Source of the DNA: Polyodon spathula
Lineage: Eukaryota > Chordata > Actinopteri > Acipenseriformes > Polyodontidae
DNA length: 64,000 bases
Assembly: GCF_017654505.1 (NCBI RefSeq)
Contig: NC_054553.1
Coordinates: 12,327,049 to 12,391,048, forward strand
Reading direction: 5' to 3'
Below the pieces are notes generated by a model, which worked only from the letters and a program-made list of their open reading frames with translations, ran no database searches and was not told the origin of the DNA. Both the position numbers and the translations under genes were made by a program. Below are positions 48,351 to 62,600 of the stretch, in pieces; the first letter of the stretch is position 1, and each line of letters opens with the position of its first letter.

Positions 48351-51300
48351 ATTGCCGTTTCCACATGAAAGACACACTGATCAGCTCCACAGCGTCTGGG
48401 GCGAGTGAGCAGAAAAACAATAAAGCAGTTTCCAGACATGCTCGCATTGAGTCTCAGCCAGTTTGCCTGTCACATTGGTATCACAGTATTTTGTCTTTCT
48501 GTTGCGTCGCTTCCTATGTGTCTGGTGTGATGAGAGCTTGATGCAACCATGTTGGTTCTAATGTACTGTAATACTGACCTGTAAGTGACCTCTGCATTAA
48601 TTGTCTGTGGGTGTATGGAGGACAGTTTTAATGCGATGCTGTAAACAACTCTGTAGGTATTCATAGCCACTGACCCAAACAAACCGATAGAGCTGGATGG
48701 TTTTGTATGGCGTACATCTGCTGTTTGTTGTATCCTTGGCAATGATATGTCAAACTCAGATTATAAATTATCAAAAGCATGAACTAAAATAAACTTTGTA
48801 AAATAGTTTTATAGTTTTTGTGCTGCCCCTTTGTTCTAGGGGCCATGCACTGTATTACAGATATTTCTTGAACAACTTTATTCACAGTACAGGCCTAGAA
48901 GTTACAACATAAATTTAACATTAGGCATCCCCACCATATTTTATTATCACAAACAAATCTTCATAAGCTTGATACTATCTTGATTTTTCCTATTTTCAGA
49001 AAATCACTTCTCTAAATTGAATGAAACTTGCTAATGGCATTCTCTAGTACATGTTACTAATAAGAATCATGTGGTACTGTCTATACGTGGGGGTAAATAG
49101 AAAATGTCAGCCTGCCTGTGGGTCTCTAGGTCACAGTTGGAGAGTAGAGAATGGTCTCGTATGTGCAATTGTTATTGGATGTCATAACTTTTACACATCT
49201 GGAGAACTGCCTTTTTATGATGAAAAAGATATTCCATCTGTAAAACTTACTTTCTTACCTCATATGGTGAACTTTACACTAGTTTGTTTGGGTCAGGAGA
49301 ACAAACCGATCTCTTACCCAGGATATATTCCTTTTTGGCACCAGTCAATGTCCCTCCTCCATAAAACCAGATGTCATTTCCTGATCATTGTCCAAATTTC
49401 TCTTGCATTTGCTTGGGTTGTATGGATGTTTGAGTTTCTATGTTTTTTATTTTGTTGTTTATTTAAAAAAAATAAAATGGTTAAAACCCTTCCTCATCTA
49501 CCTTTTTAACTAGTTACTTATTTCTGGGTTTCTCAGCGATCAGATAATGCCCACTCGTCATAGTGATCTATATTTTCATGTTACAGATAGATCATTGACA
49601 GGCTTGGTTATCAAGCTTTAGTTATTTATACAATAGGGTTTTGTTTAGTTTAAGTTGGCAGTTGTGTATGTTTACTTGTTCCTGTGATGTGGAAGTGTGT
49701 ACTGTAATTTGCTCAATGGCTTATTGATTAAAATTAGCTGTCCTGGTCTAGCGCCTTATTAAACTGCTGCCGTCATACTGTCCCCATATTAAATAATCAT
49801 TGTACCTTACAAATACCAGTAGGTTTTTAATAATTTGGGTGGATTTCACATTTCCAATATCTGTCTGTAGTGACGACACTGCAAAACAGCTTGTTGACCA
49901 CCGTGATTATTGTGGATTAGCTGTCCAAGTTGGAGCAGCTCAGGGGAATGGACAGATTACAATTGTAAGTGGACAGTTTGTTTGCACAGGTACTAGAGAA
50001 GATACAGCTGTAGATCTCGTGACTCCCATCAGCAACACATGCATTTTGATTCTAACATTAGAAACCTAAGCGTTAACCAGATACAGTAAATGAAAAATAG
50101 TTTGGGAAACAGACACAGTACAGCAATACTGTGTTAGGTTTACAACTGTAGAGTTGCATTTCATTTTTGGTGGCAGATTATTTAGTAGTTACTGTGACTC
50201 GGTGCCACAAGTAAACTTCTTAGTTGGTTGCTGTTTTTATAATTATAAAAGTCCTACACAGCCAAAAAAAAAAAAAAAAAAAAACACACACCAAACTTTC
50301 CAATACTTCTTACATGGAAAAAACAAAGACAAACAAAATCTACTGCTGGCACAAACCATTTCCAACAAAGTCGTGAAGTTCTTGCAGACTAAAATCAGTT
50401 GTTATAGTACTTTTTCTAATGATTTTATAGACATCTACAGTTGACCACAAATGTGCACTCTATAAATTGGTGTTCTCCAGTCGATTTGCCTTTGGGAAAA
50501 CACAGCCTTGACTTACTGTAAGAGGGGTGTTGTGTTCTACAAACTCAGTGGGCAATTACGGTGGTTAGTGTTGGAGATAATGCTGCTAGGATTTGTTTAT
50601 GTAACAGCATTTTTGTTTTTTTTGCCCCAGATTAACCTGCAAATTCCATGTGATGTAACAGTTCTACTGGGACTATACGTACGTCAATAAGCCGCCTTAG
50701 CCTTGTGCTGTTGACTACAGTACACAGAGTGACAAGCTTCCATATATTACCATTAAACTTAAATACTGCAAATCGTCAATATAGTACTTAAAGGTGCAAT
50801 ACCTCAATACCCCACAATCATGCATCTGGGTATCTGCAGCCGTTACCGTGCACAGACAATACAGCATCACCCATTTAACTGGTTTCCTTGAAAATAAACA
50901 GACGCCAAGTTCACTAGCACAGCAACAAAAGCTGAATTCTTCTCTACTGAGTTCTGCTCTTATCCTTCGAACATCAAACAAAGATTGTCCTGGTATTCTG
51001 TGATTGAGCTGGAGGTCAAAGGATTCCCACAATTCCTGCATACGTGCCACTTGGTTTACAGTACTTTCTGACCCAAATAGTTAGTGAAATACAGCTGTTG
51101 CTAGAGGGATGAACGGAAAACATGATTGTAGTGTGCAGAGCCTTGTTACGTTTAATCAGATTAAGCGTTGGCGCTGTACAAAATCCTGTTTCTGCAGATG
51201 TTTTCCTGCTGCTGTCCTTGATGGAATCTGTATTTTGTACAGTATTTGCACAAAATAAAAACAGCATGACCCAAGTTACTTACTAATCTTGTTGACAGGA

Positions 51301-54300
51301 TGTATTTGATATAAAACAAATTCTGCGGCTGTAAAGTTTTACCCAGGGCATGGCCTGATTTTTTTTATAATAGTGCTATTAAACTGTTAGCTTCCCCGTT
51401 TTAAACTAATTCCCCCATCGTTATCCTTGTAAACTGTGAAGTTACAGTTTGTATTCCAATGCTGGTTATTCAGTGCAGATACCTGGAATATTCAAGCATT
51501 TGAGAGGAAATCTTCATTGATTTCCTTTGATCTAGCACAGCCTTTGTGTTTTATGGTGGGATGAAATGGCAGTTAATTCCCACTGACTGTCAGTTATACC
51601 TGCTAGGGTATTTCCAGTAAGCCTGCACAAGAGGTAATTGTATAAACAAGAGCCTTTGCCAACGAGAGTAGAGTTTGCATCAGGCTACTGTAACAATTAC
51701 AGGAGTACCAGTTCTTTGCCAATTAGGAAGGGAGTTTCTCTATGAAGAGCAGGTGAGGGACCTTCTGGTTTAGACAAACCAAACAGCACGGCGTAAACAC
51801 AGATCACCTTGCAAGACAGTAGGTCACTGGGGGATGCTCAATCAGGTTTGCTAAACTAAGCAAACTGTTTTAACTGTAGCGCAAGTGCAGAGCTGTTTGT
51901 CCAATGCTAACAGGAGAACAGTTACTATTGAATTGCCAATACACTTCAAAATACAGATGTAATTACTACTTCTGTTACATTATTTAATACTATTAAATAT
52001 ATTTAATGTAGCGCAACAGTAAATCTGAAATGGTACAGCTTTTTTACCGGAACTCGGGGCAGAATGACTGTGCAAATCGCTTGGTTACAATTAATCACAT
52101 TGATAAGGAGATGCAGAGCTTCATTCATGGAAAGTCATTTCCCAAATTCACTGTTGGCATTACCATAGATTACACTTGTCATGTAAACAGAATACTGTTT
52201 AAACGTACAGAGTGCTATGTTTGTTTTTTCAATCGCTGCTCTGTCACTGTGATCCGTCATGGACCATCTTTTGTGTATCATTTGTGGAATCAATAGGTTA
52301 AACAAAATCAAAAGTTTTGCAAATTGGGTGTGTCAAGTGAATCTCATCATTTGGAACAAACTCATGCTTATACAGTACGTAACTTATTTGAAACAAATTG
52401 TACCGGCACTGCCTTATTGGTTTAGCATTGCCTTCAGGGGTTTTGCTTTTTCACTCTGATGTACAGCATTACTATATTCATTAAAAGCATTCTATAAGCT
52501 TGCGGAGGTATGTTCAGCCTGCTATGATTTAACTGTAAACTGGTCCTGTGGATTACTTTTTCCATGCCCCTATTTCGTTGCATTCTGAATTGTGTATTTG
52601 ATTTTGTTTGGAGATCGTCGGGAGTTTTGTTCTGGTTGTGGAATTACTGTATTATATGTCAGTTGAAGAGCTTGGCTGGAGGCATGTTGACACAAGAAGT
52701 GTAAAAAAACAAGACAGGCCTAGAACTGTCTGAAGGCATAGTTCTGTAATAGACTAGGCTGCAGTGACCTCACATTATTGCAAGCTGAAAATTGTTTTCC
52801 AAAAAAGGTCTGTCCTTAACTGAAGGAAATGGAGAAAATGTGAAAGTTCTAAGTGGGTTACACAAAAAGAAAGAGGAAGACCTAACCACCTAAGAGGGAG
52901 GGAGGGGAGCAATTTTAAACTGCGAAAATAATCTGAAGTGGTGAATTCTGGGGTTCTTTTTTATGTTGTCTCACAATCTGGCCCACATTCATGGAAACAC
53001 ACTTTGGAACACCTGCTGTGCACATGGTGTATCGAGTTTGAGACACTGGAAAAATGTGGTTGCTGCATTACTGAACTTTTGATGAGAAGTGAATAAGACT
53101 TACCCAGCATACCTACTGAGAATAGAAATGCACCTATAGTGGGGTGGGTTAACATGGCAGAGCAGCTGTTTTGCAACCCTACACTATGGCTTGTGCTTGG
53201 TCTGTCGGCGTGTGTACGTGTGTTACAATATTAAACGCTAGTTATACATCTTTATCAACGTTTCCTCCTTTTAAACAAAGATGACAGCAGTTGGCAGTTG
53301 AAGAGCTTTACACTTGGGCTTTTTAATAGCTGGGGGAGTTTAGAGTGAGGCCAGTGAAAGGTGAGGAGCAGGATGCTTCCGTTTTACAGCAAGTAAGTGA
53401 ATTAGGAGATTTCATGGGGCGTCTGACGATTAGCCTTGCATGACAGGGTGAGTCTTCTCTTCCGTAAGAAGCCTGCAGGTTGAGGCAATGCAGGAGCTAA
53501 CCCACAAGATTGCACTTCACCACGTGAACCTGTGACACGTGCAGGGATACATTAGCATGGAACCAGAGTTCAAAGACATGAGTGAGGAGGGGGGGATTAT
53601 GGGCAATGAAAAGCCAGCTCTTAGATGGCAATCAGGCCCAGCAAGCTAAGTGTTCTGTACTTTTGCTGAACTTAATAAGATTACTGTAGGTGCTTTTTTG
53701 TTTTACATTCTTCATAAACCATAGTAAACCCCATCCTTTGAATTATATTCTTTTGAAATGCTTATTATTCAGTTCAAGATATTTGCTGGCTGTACTCCTT
53801 CATCTGAATATTTTTCATGTGGAAATATTTCCAAAGAAACTGTCAGTCAAGGAAATGCTTTTCAGTGCAGATGTTTTGTAGAGGACATTTGGCACAGTTT
53901 GTTCACTGCTGTAACATATAGTACAGTACCTGAGGCTCATCACATGCTTGTGCATGCACACTACAGTATCTGTCTTTGATCAGGAAAGAAAGACAAACAT
54001 TAGTAGGTGATGTCATTAAAATTAGCTTTCCGTAACTCCCCAAAGCAAGTATGATTCAGAACTGAGCATAGTCATCATTTTTCAGTGGCTGAGACACTTT
54101 GATGAAATGTTAGTGTATTTGCCACATCACTTATATTTTGCATATGCAATTTAAAAGCTGTACACAGTCTTGTACAGAAATATAGTAAAAAAAAGTGATG
54201 AAGGGCTTCTGATGTTGGCTTTTCTGATTGATTACAAAACCATTATAATTCTTTCCATAGAACTACTGCACTAGTCCGTACTCCCCATAATCAATTCCTG

Positions 54301-55082
54301 TTTTAAATTTAAGTAGAGGACACAATTCCTTCTGTGGCATTACTAACCTAGAAGGAGATTGTGTGTTCCAGTCCTGTGCTGGGATTTAAAGAATGCTGCA
54401 GTGTTCCCTTTAGTAAACACAGCCTGGGAATTAAGAACACTGCTTGTGCAGTTTCATCCCAGAACAGAGGAGAAAGCATTTCTTGGCTGCGATTCAGACA
54501 CATTGCAGAATAGCTTTGCAAGGCCAGAGGCACAACAGGGCATTTCTTAGCTGTACTCTTCCATCCCAAGACTGAGATTGTTCTGTGTGAATAACAGAGT
54601 CTTTATCTTCTTTTAAAATAATAGTGTTACAGGATGCCTCAAGAACAACGCCACCACTCCTTTCCAAACTTGGATAATGTTGTATGTGTTTTGCTTTTTT
54701 TAATTTTGAAACTCTTGACCAAGTGTAATGAAATCAAAAGTACATACTAAAATAAAATTGAGCAAGCTTTCACATTTGTCATTTTACATTATAACAAGAA
54801 TTTGTAAAGTTTCATTTAGTATTTTCAGTTATCCATAATGCCTTCCATGTGACTGGGTTACAGTTTGAAGTATGCATGCAGCTACTGTATTAAGATGCCC
54901 CGCTTTAAGAAATCAAAATCAAGTGGAGAACATTGTTTTTACTCAAGGGAGAGACAAGCCTTAACCTGGTATCATCTGAAAATTCAAGACGTGCCCTGGA
55001 TTTGTTGTTCAATTAATGCCTAGTTTATGATGTATTTCCTGAGCATCCATTGAAGTAATAATAAAACTAGATTTATTAAAAA

Positions 55083-55106
55083 TTTTAAAAATGGACTGCT
55101 GTACCA
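55083..55106 (+). repeat. 24-bp exact direct repeat, copy 1
   Basis: TTTTAAAAATGGACTGCTGT followed by ACCA. The identical 24-mer is at 56,158-56,181, 1,075 bp downstream. The flanks do not match. Confidence 0.85.
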
Positions 55107-56157
55107 ATCGCTTATTATAAATGTGACTGACTGTTTATTTACAGCCAACTGCAAACCCTGAATTGTCATTGAGTGTTTGTTGAATGAACTCTACCTGCTG
55201 CATCACTCACTCCATTCAAAAGGCCTGTTCAGGCAAAAATGACATTAAAAATGACACAGAACTCGTGTGGGTGCCTGTATCCCTTTAAACTGCATTGTAT
55301 AATAATTTGATAAGCAACTCCTTGAAAGACTATGTTTTGAGACCATGTAAACCCTCTTCATTCAAAACAAGCACTGCCTGTGTGTTCCAAGTTCATTAGT
55401 ACAGGACATCACTGACATGGTGCTAAAATAAGTTTCTGAGCTGCGCTTTGCTGTCCTTTGCTTTCTCCATGTGATTACACCAATCTGCTATCTGTGTCAT
55501 GCTGTGATGGCATCACTTTGCAGAGTTATGAGATTCTAAAACCAACGATTTCGCACTGCACGGTATATGTTGATGTCATCTTTAGACTTTACAATTTGAA
55601 TCACATGACTGAAAAACAGCAATTCCAATGTGATCGTGACACGTGGATACTTGGTTGAATGTGATGCTTCAAACACACTAGAAAAACAGAGTTAAAGATC
55701 TCCCCTCAACCCTCTGTGGACATCGGTCCACATCACAAAACACACCCAGGGTTGGGAGCAGATCTGCACGGTACTACACGCGAGAGGCAGTCGGGACTAC
55801 TGCGACCGAGGGGGTTTGCAGTACAGCTGAAGTGCATTTGCTTGCAGAGTTGTGCGGGAACGCTCACACACAGAAAGGGAATCTAATCATGGCTGGGACC
55901 TACGTTATAAACCAAATGCGACAACCATTAAAACAGAATTGCTTTGTCTTTTGTACCTAAACTTGTTTTTATGTTATAAAGAACACAATAAGGGCTGGGG
56001 TCTCAGGGCAGAGCCGTGACAGAGCCTTGAGAAATCAATGTGGCTTGCACCCGTACCAAATTGAGATTTGTTACCTACACAATCAGACCTGCGCTGCATC
56101 CCCTATGATTAACTGATCAGACTCATAACATACAGTAAGGTGTCCCACCCGTAAGTC

Positions 56158-56181
56158 TTTTAAAAATGGACTGCTGTACCA
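56158..56181 (+). repeat. 24-bp exact direct repeat, copy 2
   Basis: Second copy of the 24-mer at 55,083-55,106. No poly(A) tail or inverted termini adjoin either copy, so an insertion with target duplication is not obvious. Confidence 0.85.
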
Positions 56182-59100
56182 TATGATCTAATGTGAAACT
56201 ATCCCCCAGTGTTTAGTTTTCTTAATTTTGTAACTTTGACTTTGCTAATGCCCTGTGATGGAATACACTGTCATTAAAAGGAGGTTATCATCGGGAACAG
56301 TACAGTAAATGGGTGAGGAGTAAGTCAACTGTAATCATTTCAGATTGAACGAAAAGGATTATTAAAACAGTGCAAGGAGGGGCAGAGAGGAGACTGCCAA
56401 GTAAGGACAGTGAACTAAACTGCAGCGTTCACTGAGATTATAGGAACACACAAGCTGCACTTAGCATGGCTTGAGTAGATTCCAACAAAAACTGAAATAA
56501 GCACATGAAAGTGATACAAATGTGCTCAATCTACTGTACCTGTTGGTCCAGAGCATGCCCCCCGCCCACCGCCCCAGCTTTCATTTGAAAATGCGGTTTG
56601 CGTTGATTGGGATGAGCTAAGCTCCTGAAGCCAAATCTGAGTTTATGGTGTGCAGCCAGTCACATCCTGCTTTTAGAGCAGTTGTTGGCAGATAAATCAA
56701 AGCTTCATTTTGATTGGGGTAGCAGAAAGTAGCCAGCCCCAGCCCCTCCACATCCTTCACTCTCCCCCTCCAGGGTATTTATTTTGTGTAGCCCCTGGTG
56801 TAGGCACCCTACAGTACAGCATGGGAGATTATTCTCATATCCCTGGAGATTTGAGGTGTTACCCATCTTAACCCTTTAAGCAATAGTGTGACCATATGGT
56901 GACAGCTCATTTCATAAATGCGCCTAGCCAGTGCTTGGTATGTTACAGTGAATAATAAAGCTGAGAGAATGCTACTGTAAAATACGTGGAATACCATAGC
57001 ATTCATTCATTGTTATAACATTTACAACTATAGGTTACATTAATACTGGAAGTTTAAACAAAGTTTAGAATTGTAAATTATTTAATGAACAAATACAAGT
57101 GTGCATTTATGAAGAGCTGGCATCAGACTTGTTATTTGACCAGCAGTAGTACACCACTGAAGTGCTGTTCTTCAATTGAAGAGAATGTTCACAAAAAATG
57201 TAATGTCTACTGTATTAGCTTTACATTTACAGCCTTAATTAAAAAAAGGAATGTATTTCTCTAATACAGTTTATACAAAAATTGCTGTGCTACTTTTGTT
57301 CCTTTTTAGTCAGTCCCTTAGAGAGGCACTAAACCATATTGTAAATTCACTTTGCTTGCAGTCGATGTTTTAAAAAGTTTATTTCAGTAGTATTTTGTTC
57401 TGTACCGCACACCAATATAACAGGTTGACAACAGGAGGAGAAAGGTCCTGTTTACAGTGCATCCAGCTAGCATTATCATTCATCTTGCCTATATGATTTA
57501 AGTTGTAAGAAGTCTGTGATCTGCGCTGAATGCAGCCTGAGGATATGAAAAGCAATAGCCTCAATTTGGAGGGCACTCCCCACAAGAGTGGCTTGCTCAG
57601 ATTCTTTATTGTTTAGGACTGGGAGAGGTAACCATATCTATCAGGCTATTGTCATGCCCTGCATATCCAACACTGGAACAACTCTGTCATCTAAAACTAA
57701 AAACAGAAATAAGGAGTACTTATTGCTGAGCAAACTTGCAAGGGGAACATTCTTCTGAGGAAATGTATTTAGGAAAATTCCTCCACACAGCATGTAGCTG
57801 GTTTATTCAACTACTGTAGAGCTAGCCTTCAATTTAAGTCTATTGTAAACAAGGCATTCAGAATGACTAGATCTGTTTTAAGCCTTTTCTACACAGATTT
57901 GTGGTTTTGACTGGAATTTCGATTGCATTCTCATAAAATCCTGTTTTAAAACAATTCCATATCCAAAATACATACTACCTTTGACCTGTAACATGTTTAC
58001 TGTTTTGGAATGCCTGTGTTCTCTTGTCACATGAACGACTGTTTTCAAAGACCCTGATTAGCACTAACCCAAGACTACCTAAAGTTTGGCCCATTTCAGA
58101 TTATTGCCAGTGGAAACTATACGATTACTGCTTGCTATTGTAGATAAACCATTCCATAGACTAAACGTTCTAAATTGCAACACACACCTCGCTGTAAGAG
58201 TGTAAAGTCTGGTCTCAAGCGATGGTTTCATTTCCAGACCCCTCAGCCTGTGATTGACCCTGCAGTACTTCGCACAGCTCAGCCCACCTACTGAGCACAT
58301 GTCTGAAGCAGGTATCCCACAGCAATGCCTGCACTGCCTAATGTAGAGCTGACAACATGAGGGGGTGGGAGCCACATCCAGCTTTATGGGTTTGAAATTC
58401 ACTGCAGTCATGTTGGAGCAGGTGCTGAGGAAATAAAGGGGCTTCTAATGGGAGTGACAGTGGATACCACCATGGTCATTCAGAGAAGCAAGATTTACAA
58501 GAAGGGGAGCATGTACCGTACACGACATGCCCCTTACTGTACCTTCGATACCATTATTTTGTTCTATTAAAATGTCCTTGTTATTGCCATGCACACTATG
58601 AATTTTAAGGCGCTTTGGGCAGTTACAGTAGTATTAGAGTAGTGATTAACAACCCTAGCGCTCCAGTACACCTGCTGTACAGGAACATTTTTCACAAAGT
58701 TGCTCGGATTAAGATTACTGATCACTTAAAAAGAAAGTTGCCCAGATTTACAGTTAACAGCCATTGCATTAAAGAAGTCGTCATGTTCTAGATGGCACCC
58801 ATAAGGGGCCAGTATATAAATACATAACTCCAACACTGTCAGCTTAAACAGGCCAGCACACTATCATTTTTTATTTGTGGTTTATGATAAAGGCCACCTG
58901 TATTAAGCAGCTACAAGAGTTCAGTGTGTTTGTTGAGCAGTCATTTCAGTTTTCACGAAATGTATTAGATATACATGTACAGTACCAAATCTCCAAGTAA
59001 AACCTGGAATGGCTGTGCTGAACAATTTCTTAGAAAATACAGTTTTTTTCATAACATCAGTGTTGTGCTGGTGTAAATTTATCTAGACTATATAGCTCCT

Positions 59101-59685
59101 GTCACCTTTCCAATCAGCTAGGACCATAAGCAAGCAAGAAAAAAATAAAGAACATACACATTCACAATTTTATCAGCAAATTCAAGCTGCATTTATCTAC
59201 ACAGTTTCTCAGAACAGGGATTTGAATATTTCCCAATGCAGGACCCACCTACTTCCCAAGAACTTTAACACAGCTGCAGTTCTCCTTCCTCCACTGTATC
59301 TGTGGCAGTGCTTGTTTCTTACTAAAGGTAACCTGCATGCAGATTACTCTTCGGTGGAGGCGGGGTGAGCCTGCACCCAGAAGATAAGGGAAAGGTCAGC
59401 TTTGCATTGTGACACCAATAAAGTGTGAGTTAGTTTCCATTAGTAAGTAAACTGGATTCTGGTGTTCAGGGAAGAAGCTTCCAAAACAGCACACTGCAAA
59501 AAACAGCAATATGTTGCATTCAGTTTCATAGCCTCTTCTGTTTTATGTAATGAAGCAATAAAAGGGGTGTGTTTTTTTGGGGGGCAGATTGAGTATTTAA
59601 AAAAAAAAAAAAGTGTATTACACACACACACAAACTGCGTTTCCTAGCATTAATAAAATTACATTTGTTTTTTCTTTCTCAACAG

Positions 59686-59690
59686 ACTGA
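59686..59690 (+). CDS. IRS2: IRS2 exon 2 coding part: final Asp codon end and stop
   Basis: With exon 1 ending in a lone G (24,864), the first bases of exon 2, AC TGA, complete GAC (Asp) and the stop TGA. The predicted C-terminus is then …KGAPKD, parallel to the mammalian IRS2 end in -KE, where as I recall the last codon also comes from exon 2. The acceptor has a strong pyrimidine tract (TTTGTTTTTTCTTTCTCAACAG). No other acceptor was tested exhaustively. Confidence 0.7.
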
Positions 59691-62600
59691 AATCAATGAG
59701 AAGAAGAAATTCACAGCATCTGGAAAAGCCAAGAATCAAAATGCAGCAGCAGTTTAATGCAAGACAAGTTGCCTCACTTCCCCAGCAATGGGAGGACAAA
59801 ACTTTTTTTTCTGTGGTTCTTTTATACCCCTGGAAGCAAAATCATCACCAACTTTAACTATTTAAACTGAACTGGATATTAAAAAAAAAAAACAAAACAC
59901 AACACACAGTATTCATTGAAGCAAGTGTGCTGACTTATTTGACAAGAGGTTTGAAATTAATCATGCAAATGTGGTGGGTTTTGTTGCCCACAATCAAAAT
60001 TCAGTCCACTAACTTTGAGTGTGTGTCGATTTGACAAGGTTTAAAACAGTTCCGTCAGCTTTCATTCTAGGGCTGTGCACCTAAATCCGTGTCCCTGTCT
60101 AACACATGGCTCCTGCACGTTCTATTACTACAGTCCAAGGATGCTTGAGGCTGAGATGACGTTGGGAGCTTCTGTAACCAATTACCAAGCTCAGGTGCAG
60201 CATGCCCTACATTCCTGAAGCTCTGGACTAAGGGACAGCAGCCAGTAAGGGGGCTGGGTAGAGGGGTTCTATACTTGGCCTTGTAAAATTCACCATCAGC
60301 CAAAATATCTGTTATTCTATCCTGCTTTGAGCGTGTGCCACCTTGAGCTAGGAGCTACCCAAAAACAGAGCTCCGAAAGGGCAGATGTTGGGCCATACTC
60401 CCACAATGGCAAGCAACGCACCAAGCTGCATTTACACAAAGTATGTGAATGCTAATTAAAAGTATAGTGAAGAAATGAGCTGCTGCTGCGGAAACTTCCA
60501 TACCTCGTGTTACAAAGTAGCTAACAGGAGCCTTGGTCATATAAATAGCCTAATTATCAGAAAGACTCAAAGTTAATGGACCTTTAACAGCAGAAGACAA
60601 CAGTTAAACTGGGGTGTTGCTGTGTGTACCGATTCTGGAAAATATGTTTTCAGTAAAATTCCAGTTGAATGCACCATTTACTAGCATCCTAATGATGTCA
60701 CTACTTATACAGGCTGCTGGCAAAAATATTAGAAAGCATATGCAAAATCGGCATCCTACAGCAAACATTGTGTAAAACTTTAAAACGTTACCTTGCATAC
60801 ACTTTTTCTGATGGTTCTCTCAACAGCAAAATTTTTTACCATGCTTTTTAGTGCAAAACACTGCACAAGCTATATTAGAAAGTTAGTTTGGATTAGCCAC
60901 TTTTATTTACCAAAATACAAAGCAACTATAGTACTGTTAAGAGGAAAAAGATGTATATTTTAAAATGTAGCTCAAACCATTCAACAAAATGAGCAGGGTT
61001 TACCCTTTATTACAAAACAAAGATGAGTGAATCCTTGTTTAGAGTTATTTAGAATAAGGGAAGGCTATAGTTTTTTTTTTTTTTTTTCAGGTGCATGCTT
61101 AATGTCATTCATAACATTATAAATATGTTACACATTCAGAAGTAAAAGATCAGAAACCAGGTTAAAGAAAACAAACCCTTCATATATGTTTCAGCATTAT
61201 AACTGCACAACTCTCTGTGTTCTTCAGAATATTAGAACAAGTATCAAGTGTCACAATGGAAAGAAATAATAGGCAGAGTTAGAAATGTAATCACTTAAAA
61301 ATCGATAGAACTCTGGCTCTGGCAGATATTTCCTAAGTTTGTTTTCATACATAAAGATCCTGTTTGTTTTTGTAGTGTGGGTGAGTTGGAACTCCCAGAA
61401 CAGTGGCGCTGCAGCTGTACAGCTGTGTGGTGGAAGGGGGTCTCAGTCCCGCTCCCTAGGGGCAGGCATGACTCACAGAGCAATGTGTGCTGCGCTCCCA
61501 CAGGACAGCGTGGATGGTATTCATATTTTTATTTGGACTGCGGTTAAAAGGCAGAGGCAGGGATTTCTAGCCAACACATTCTTTCTTAGAAAAAGAACTG
61601 ACAGGTTTCCTGTGCAAAATCTGTCATTTCTCGTTAATGCGCTTGTGATCATTAAAAAAAAGAAACAACAAAAAAAGTCATATTTATAAGGAGTACATTC
61701 CCACATGCACAGCTCACACAGACGGGGGCAGGTTGAGCTGGAAAATGATTGGGATCACTGCTGTTTTGAAACCAAAACAAAACAATGAGAATTGCTGCAG
61801 GGTGACTAATTCTGGCTGCACACAATCAGCTATGAATTTATGGAAGGTATATGCAAGTTAAGGTACCTCAAATGCTGGCTTGGTATTTCAATAAGATGTG
61901 TTTTGCTGTGAATTAGTTTTTTTTTTTTTTTTAAATAAAAGTCTACACAATGAGTACTACAATAGTTATCCACCTACCTCCCACAATAAATAAATAAAAT
62001 AACCTACAGTACTATTTCACCATAAATCTTCCCAATCCAGCATTTCAGAAAAACAAACACTCAGGCGCATTCTTGGTGACTGAACTGTGGCTTCTATACT
62101 TTTTCAAGACCTTAGAGGTAAAGAGAACTGAACAACACACAGGAACACATCTGCCTCTTAAGTACCAGGCACCACTTAATGCAAGACAGAGACTACAAAC
62201 ACGACAACGAAGGACACAAGGCAAACAAGATAGGTAGCAAAAGATTTACACAGCGGGCGTAAACAATTTTGTGATAACTGCTATGCAAAATCAACTTGTG
62301 TTTTGTATAAGAGGACAGCATCATATCTGAACTGCCATGCTCTTTTCAAGTGGCAACAGTATTGTGTTTTGCAATATGGGTGATTTCAAAACGGGGTAGT
62401 GTTGTAATTTGTGGATTATGACACTTGTCCCAAATGCAGTGTATCTATGATGGTGTTTGATGAACTAGCTTTTTTCTGATAGGACTACAGAGGGACTAAC
62501 AAGCTTTACCTTGGGTATGCCCACAACCTGACATCAAGAAATAATCAGATGTGAAATAATGTGGGTCAAGGCTGACAGAGGGTGAACATGCCAGCGGTAC

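Larger units (their letters stand above)
47886..59640. other. Intron segment leading to IRS2 exon 2, no gene seen
   Basis: About 11.8 kb of AT-rich DNA. A (TCC)14 microsatellite lies at 48,309-48,350, an A21-type run near 50,264-50,284, and an exact 24-bp direct repeat at 55,083 and 56,158. Several frames of 60-150 codons occur (for example near 49,051-49,509 and 58,079-58,411) but none resembles a known protein. Confidence 0.55.

Noticed and set aside
49051..49509. 152-codon frame on the + strand in the intron
   Set aside because: No recognisable family or splice logic; hydrophobic end is encoded by a T-rich stretch.
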